Positions 58,985 to 64,000 of a DNA stretch of 64,000 nucleotides are shown one piece after another (the first letter of the stretch is position 1; every line of letters begins with the position of its first letter). The DNA is from Brachypterus glaber (taxonomy: Eukaryota; Arthropoda; Insecta; Coleoptera; Kateretidae), in NCBI GenBank assembly GCA_958510825.1, contig OY294047.1:37235747-37299746 (forward strand), in the 5' to 3' direction. The notes under the pieces are model-generated. The model made no database searches. It was given only the letters and a program-made list of their open reading frames with translations, and had not been told where the DNA came from. Made by a program: the position numbers and the translations under genes.

Positions 58985-59530
58985 GCAAAAGTTACATTGA
59001 AGGGGGATAATACCACAGTAATGCATGATACTATCACTTGCACGCAGGCCAAATGACCATTGTGCATACTACCTTCTGTGGACCACCGGCTTATAGTGAC
59101 TTCCGAACCACTGTTTGTAAGGCATAGATACAATTTTTGTCCAACAATTCTTTTTTTATAGAAATTGAACACACTATTATTTCTGCCACCTAGTTTAACC
59201 TAAGGTAAGTAGATTCAAATTCAACAATTCAGGATAAGACCGCAAAGAGAGCATCCTTACTGTATAGTCGGCCACAATTCTCCATGTCACAAGGAGAGCA
59301 GCCATACTGTGTAGACCTGGGATCCTTTGCTAAGGACCCTGAGATCATAATAGTCGGCCACAATTCTCCATGCCACAAAGAGAGCAGCCATAATGTACAG
59401 TCGGACACAAATCTCAATGTCCCATCGCATGAACTAAATAATTTGTCTTCCACCGCGGGGACTCGAACCCACGCTCTAGCCGTGACGAAGTAAATATCAA
59501 ATGCTTAAACCGCCACGGCCACCACCTATC
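58985..59530 (-). mobile_element. tRNA-derived SINE, family B, with 11-bp target duplication
   Basis: On the minus strand a tRNA-like head (GGCCGTGGCGGTTTAAGC A-box region; GTGGGTTCGAGTCCCC B box) is followed by a body with a repeated unit (GTCGGCCACAATTCTCCATG twice, 84 bp apart) and a core with TATAAGCCGGTGGTC. Flanked by CATGGCATCAG at 58974-58984 and 59531-59541. Confidence 0.85.
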
Positions 59531-59541
59531 CATGGCATCAG

Positions 59542-61258
59542 AGTACCTATCTATAACATTACTCTACAAAAATAGACTTTTCTTATTTTCCGGGGGCATT
59601 TTAGTGGATTCTGCGTATATTTGAGGCTTTGACTTTGGACTTTTTTCTGTTTTTCAAGATCAGCTCGTTTTTTTTTTTTAGATATCATGAGCACAATAAT
59701 TTTTTTGCCCATAGTTTTTGTCGACAAAATAATAAAAGTTAAAAAAAAATCTTTTTATCGTGAATTGTTCTTAATTTATATGGCCTAAAGCTTTAAGCAA
59801 AAAAAGCGGATTTGAAATATCTTTATTTTTTTATTTTTTATTGGCATCTTAATTCAAAAAATTAGTTTTTTTTTGCATTTTGTTGATATATTTTGAATAT
59901 TTTATATAAATACTTAAGATATTTTAAATCCACTTTAATAAAAAAACCATCCACGATAGAAAAAAAAAATAATTGGAACTTTTTACTACTTCTAGGAGCA
60001 AAAATAAATGCTGTGCGCTATATCTCAAAAAAGCGCGCTGATCGAGAAAAACGAAGCAAGGTTCCGAAAACAGCGCATCAAACAGGTTTAAAATTAACTA
60101 AAATGGTGCCGGAAAATTTTTGAGTGTAGAGCGTGTAATTTGTAGCGGCAATGTACAAAAGGGTTAAACAAGCCGTAACGATATGTAATGCTACGCATTC
60201 CATTATATATTGTCCACAGTAAAATGTCATATTGCACTTTCCCATATACTTTTTTCAAAAAAAAAAAAAAAAATTAAAAAAAACATTAAAATATTGTTTT
60301 AACAATTTTTTTTTATTTACTTTTTGTAAAAAAACTACATATTTTTAAAAATGTTTGTTACCTTGAGTAAAAAATCAAATTTAAGTGGCACACTACATAC
60401 CGGGTGGGCCATTTAAACTGTAACAAGTCGATATCTCAGAAGCCGTAACAGATAGGTTTTTTAAATTTGGTACTAAGCAGCAATATCAAGGAAGACACCT
60501 TTTTATCACAGCAGATTTTTTTTTTCACCAACACCCTTAGGCGGGAGAGGGGGTAACTTAAAATATTTAAATGGTTTAGGGGTATTTTTATTCAGATTCA
60601 AATTCGGTATAAAAAGTTACATAATTGACCAAAAAAGTTTTTTTTTTCAACTGTCAAATTAGGCTGTAAAAAAATAAATTTTTGCCTAATTTCGCTAAAA
60701 ATGAAGTGACCTTTGATTTTTTTTTATTTGATTTTTTATCTGTGTGAGACGTCTAGATCTATAGAGCAGCCGGCCGGCTGCAGCCACGAGTCCAGTCGTC
60801 TTAGATTTTAAAACCATATCAATTACTGCAGATTAACTTGTTTGGGACCGAATTCACAGTAGGATCAGACACTTTTTTGACCGCAAGTTAATCACTTTGT
60901 CATCATTTCATATAATATAATATATGTATTAAATCTATGATTGGAAATTGTTATAAAAAGTCTACAATATTATGCATATTATTGCGGACTTTTCATATAT
61001 CGCAACACAAAAGTGCTAAAGCAGTTATTTAGTAAAAAATAGTATCGAAAACCTACATCCGTCTTTCCCCTTGGTAATTTTCTTTTTCATAGTTCTCGAT
61101 GTTTTGTCCAAATCACAATAAAAAAATACGTCGCTCTTAGTATATCTTTGTTTATGTGTCTCCGGGATAGAGTATCTTAAAAATCTGTCTGACTGTTCGT
61201 CTGTAGTAGCTTTTACCTCGGAAACTAGAAACCTGAAATTTGGCCTATATGTTTTTTT
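59542..61258. repeat. interspersed low-complexity repeats
   Basis: 59570-60130 has CAAGATCAGCTCGTTTTT and related blocks that recur near 61750 and 63200; 60155-60250 is a copy of the CGATATGTAATGCTACGC fragment family. 61180-61205 has CTGTCTGACTGTTCGTCTG. No gene. Confidence 0.55.
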
Positions 61259-61510
61259 GTTTAACCTCATACTATTCTACTTAATTAAGCTCCTCTAAGT
61301 CCAGGACTTATGGGCTAGTAGTAGAGGGAACCAACGGCTTATACTGAACCAGTTTTTATAGGAAGCGTCCGCTTCACTTATAGCCTTCGCCAAATTTCAA
61401 TTATTAATTAACTGAAAAAGGCAAATCGGCACCAGTGAGAATCGAACTCACCCTAGCTTGGCTAGTTGGCTTCTCATGTAGACGCGCTAGCCAACTAAGA
61501 CAAACCCTCC
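61259..61510 (-). mobile_element. tRNA-derived SINE, family A, near full length
   Basis: The minus-strand head reads TTTGTCTTAGTTGGCTAGCG, a D-arm/A-box-like sequence, then GGTGAGTTCGATTCTCAC (B box). The body is as in 44192-44405, ending GAATAGTATGAGGTTAAAC and a short A-rich tail. It resembles a tRNA but lacks a clean cloverleaf acceptor stem, so it is a SINE head and not a tRNA gene. Confidence 0.85.
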
Positions 61511-62560
61511 CATAAAGTATATGAATATTTGAACTAGAATACTTTTTACAGGTAGTTATAAGCACATAAAAGAAGAAAATAAAATGTATATAATTTTTTT
61601 TTTAAATCCCAAAGACGCAGAGGCGCGCCACTTGACTTTTGGGAGGGGGACAGAAACAAAAAATTTCCCAAATAAATAGGTATAAAGATTATCACAACTT
61701 TTTACTCATGATTGCTATGCGCTGATTTCGGAACCTTTTTCAGTTTTTCTCGATCAGCTCGTTTTTGAGATATAGAGCAAGTGTTTTATTGCCTATTGTT
61801 GTAGTAAATTAAATTTATTAAAAAAAAAACAAAACCAATAATAAAAAAAAACTTTTTCTCCTTGCTTTAAAACATTAAAATAACATTTAATAAACATTAA
61901 ATAATTTTAAATATTGTTGTTCTTCTTTCAATAACTCCCCGTAAAATCTACGCTACTGGATTCAATATAAAAAATATTTTATTTTTACGAACCTCTCATG
62001 TGTGTTAGTGTTGCTTATAAAAATCAGAGCCATAGATTTATATAAAATTTTCATGACAATAAGCGAAAAAATGAGAAAAAGTTATTTTTTTTTAATTTAG
62101 AAGCCTATAAAAAACAAACGAATAAAGATATTCGCTTTTTTGCTTCGAGCCCTATTAATAGAGAACCAATCAACCGCAAAAAAACAAACTAATTAGACCT
62201 AAATTTATTAAAAAAAAAAAATAAAAATTAAAAAAAAAACTTTTTCTCATTAAATAATTTTAAATATTGTTGTTTCCTCTTTCAAAAAATCCCCGTAAAA
62301 TCTCCGCTACTGGATTCAATCTAAAACATTTTTTATTTTTACAAACCTCTCATGTGCGTTAGTGTTGCTTATAAAAATCAGAGCCATAGATTTATATAAA
62401 ATTTTCATGAAAATATTGCGAAAAAATGAGAAAAAAAATATTTTTTTGAATTTAGAATCCTATAAAAAACAAACAAATAAAGATATTCGCTTTTTTGCTT
62501 GGAGCCCTATTAATGGAGAACCAATCAACCGCAAAAACAAACTACACAGAAAAAAAGCTT
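61511..62560 (+). repeat. tandem duplication, period about 354 bp
   Basis: Blocks GCTACTGGATTCAAT, GTGTTGCTTATAAAAATCAG and CGAGCCCTATTAATAGAGAA in 61815-62190 recur at 62190-62545. The frame 62362-62577 is open only in the second copy. 61511-61800 is AT-rich filler. Confidence 0.78.
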
Positions 62561-63476
62561 ATCTTTGCAGAAGATAAAGTATCTTGGATTTATATTATCT
62601 TAAATCGAGGTAATAATCTTCTTTTAAGATCATGTATCCTCGGTTTAAGATTATCTGTGACTTTGGTTTCCTTTAATTATTCTCTTGGTAGAAAAATCCT
62701 TGTGTCAAGGATTTTTTCCTTAAATGAATGACATTTAAAATAGTAACAGTATATAATAATTTATACCTATAAGCGCCATTTTGCAACGGTATTTTTCTTC
62801 AAAAACAAGTGCTTTTTTCTACGACCACCTATGAAACCAAATTTCACAGAGTAAGAAAGTATCATATTTAATTTTTGAGTGTAGAGTAGTGTAATTAACT
62901 CTGTGGGTAAAATCATTACGCTCCCGTCTGCTGACCACAATATACGTTTAATATTCACTCCTCCTTGGCCAGGTCTAGACGCAAGACACCAAGTCCCTTA
63001 ACAATCAGACAGTAGCTGGTAAATATTGCAATAATTAGTCATTTTGTGGCTTCTAATAGGCTTCTGTATATGGAAAATTACAAGGAAATTATTTTATTAT
63101 GGAAATTACACTGCTCTACAAAAATATTACTATTTATTTGCTGGGGACCTTTTAGTTGATTCTGGCTATATTTGATGATTTCGGAACCTTTTTCCGTTTT
63201 TCATGATCAGCTCGTTTTTTTTTTTGGGGGATAAAACGCACATGTTTTTGTCTACAAAAAAATTAAATTCTAAATTTTTTTGTTGTGGATTATCTCTCAA
63301 TTTTGATGCTTTAAGCCAAAAAAAGAGGATTTGAAATATCTTTATTTGTTTATTTTTTATGTTTCTAAATCCGAAAGTTGAGATTTTTTTGGATTTTTTC
63401 GATATATTTTGATAAAAAATTTATATAAATACCAAAGATATGAATCTAATTTTTATATGCAATACTTGCACATATA
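62561..63476. other. intergenic with small repeats
   Basis: 63110-63440 repeats the TGATCAGCTCGTTTTTTT and CAAAAAAAGNGGATTTGAAA blocks of 59640-59830. Confidence 0.5.
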
Positions 63477-63624
63477 CAGTGCGGTCCAAAAGTCACCCCC
63501 CACTCTTAACTTTTGAACGAGTTGAGATACCGATTTCAAATTTAGAAATCTTAAATAAGACAACTTAAACTATCTAAACTCGTTCAAAAGTTAAGAGGGG
63601 GGGGGTGACTTTTGGACCGCTCTG
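63477..63624. mobile_element. 148-bp MITE, minimal CAGTGCGGTCC family member
   Basis: CAGTGCGGTCCAAAAGTCAC and GTGACTTTTGGACCGCTCTG, flanked by TA. The arms almost meet in the centre. This is the clearest view of the ends of the family at 428-1331. Confidence 0.9.
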
Positions 63625-64000
63625 TATGTGCGGTTTATAAAACTAAAAAAAGTTTTATATTTAATCCACTTAAATTTTGAAGTATTTAATTTATTTTTAA
63701 AGGATCAACACAATAAATTAAATTTATTATGAAAAAAAACAACGAAAAATTAAAAAAAAACCTTCCTCCTTGTTTTAAAACATTAAAATAATATTAAATA
63801 AACATTAAATAATTCTTTCTTGTAATTCTTGTTCTATTAAATATAATTAAGTGATATTTTTCTTGTTATTGAGAAAAAATAAGTAGAGCCAATTGGCGCC
63901 AACGTTTTTAAATGTCCGTCTGTCCGTCGGTCTGTCCGTCTGATGTCACGATTAACGAATAATAGGATCGACTTGATATTTTTAGGAAAAATCAAGTTCT
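63625..64000 (+). repeat. filler and GTCY-microsatellite repeat, cut by the window end
   Basis: 63912-63945 GTCCGTCTGTCCGTCGGTCT, then GATCGACTTGATATTTTTAG and GGAAAAATCAAGTTCT, as at 45725-45835. It continues past the window. Confidence 0.75.

Noticed and set aside
61430..61505. tRNA gene
   Set aside because: The T-arm is convincing, but the acceptor stem does not close and the same body occurs at 44.2 kb, so it is a SINE head.

Overview
The window is animal, almost certainly insect, nuclear DNA. It is strongly AT-rich, has spliceosomal introns, and is packed with short non-autonomous transposons. One gene can be supported completely: a Hox class 3 / zerknuellt (zen) homeobox gene on the minus strand at 46977-49782. 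It has three coding exons, and joining them gives a continuous reading frame of 472 codons with consensus GT..AG junctions in consistent phases. A beetle or another AT-rich insect order would fit, but the order is inference. No other Hox gene is visible, so this is a gene-poor interval of a Hox cluster or of a dispersed Hox3 locus.

Layout. 0-11 kb: foldback/MITE-type elements (428-1331 with a nested second element, 3593-4570, 5195-6458 with a nested element), one perfect 55-bp palindrome at 3423-3477, and AT-rich filler. 12.4-13.9 kb: the 3' part of a CR1/L2-like non-LTR retrotransposon on the minus strand, with reverse transcriptase motifs and an (ATT)n tail; a 66-bp remnant of a second retroelement follows at 14.36 kb with a clean 12-bp target duplication. 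15-25 kb: more foldback elements, a decamer minisatellite at 20.6 kb, a 1.2-kb element with GC-rich palindromic ends at 22.6-23.8 kb, and an unexplained cluster of the 12-mer AACGACGGTCCC at 24.3-25.2 kb. 25.9-32.2 kb: a large inverted repeat (arms 25.9-26.4 and 28.3-28.9 kb) enclosing three MITEs, then several small MITEs and a foldback element whose right arm is amplified in tandem. 33.9-46 kb: a minisatellite of roughly 90-110 bp units with GTCY/GATC microsatellite blocks, interrupted by a 1173-bp TA-flanked foldback element, a second 1.26-kb foldback element at 40.8-42.0 kb, and a SINE. 47-49.8 kb: zen, with a 191-bp MITE in intron 2. 50-64 kb: zen 5' flank, a decayed unrecognised reading frame, two more copies of the 1173-bp foldback element, two tRNA-derived SINEs of different families that share a core motif, and a tandem duplication.

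Most non-genic structure comes from TA-flanked inverted-repeat elements in several sequence families, consistent with Tc1/mariner-type mobilisation. No transposase gene was recognised, so these would be moved in trans. Nearly all short open reading frames here are chance frames within repeats. Coordinates of repeat edges were read by eye and may be off by a few bases; identities to named families could not be searched.
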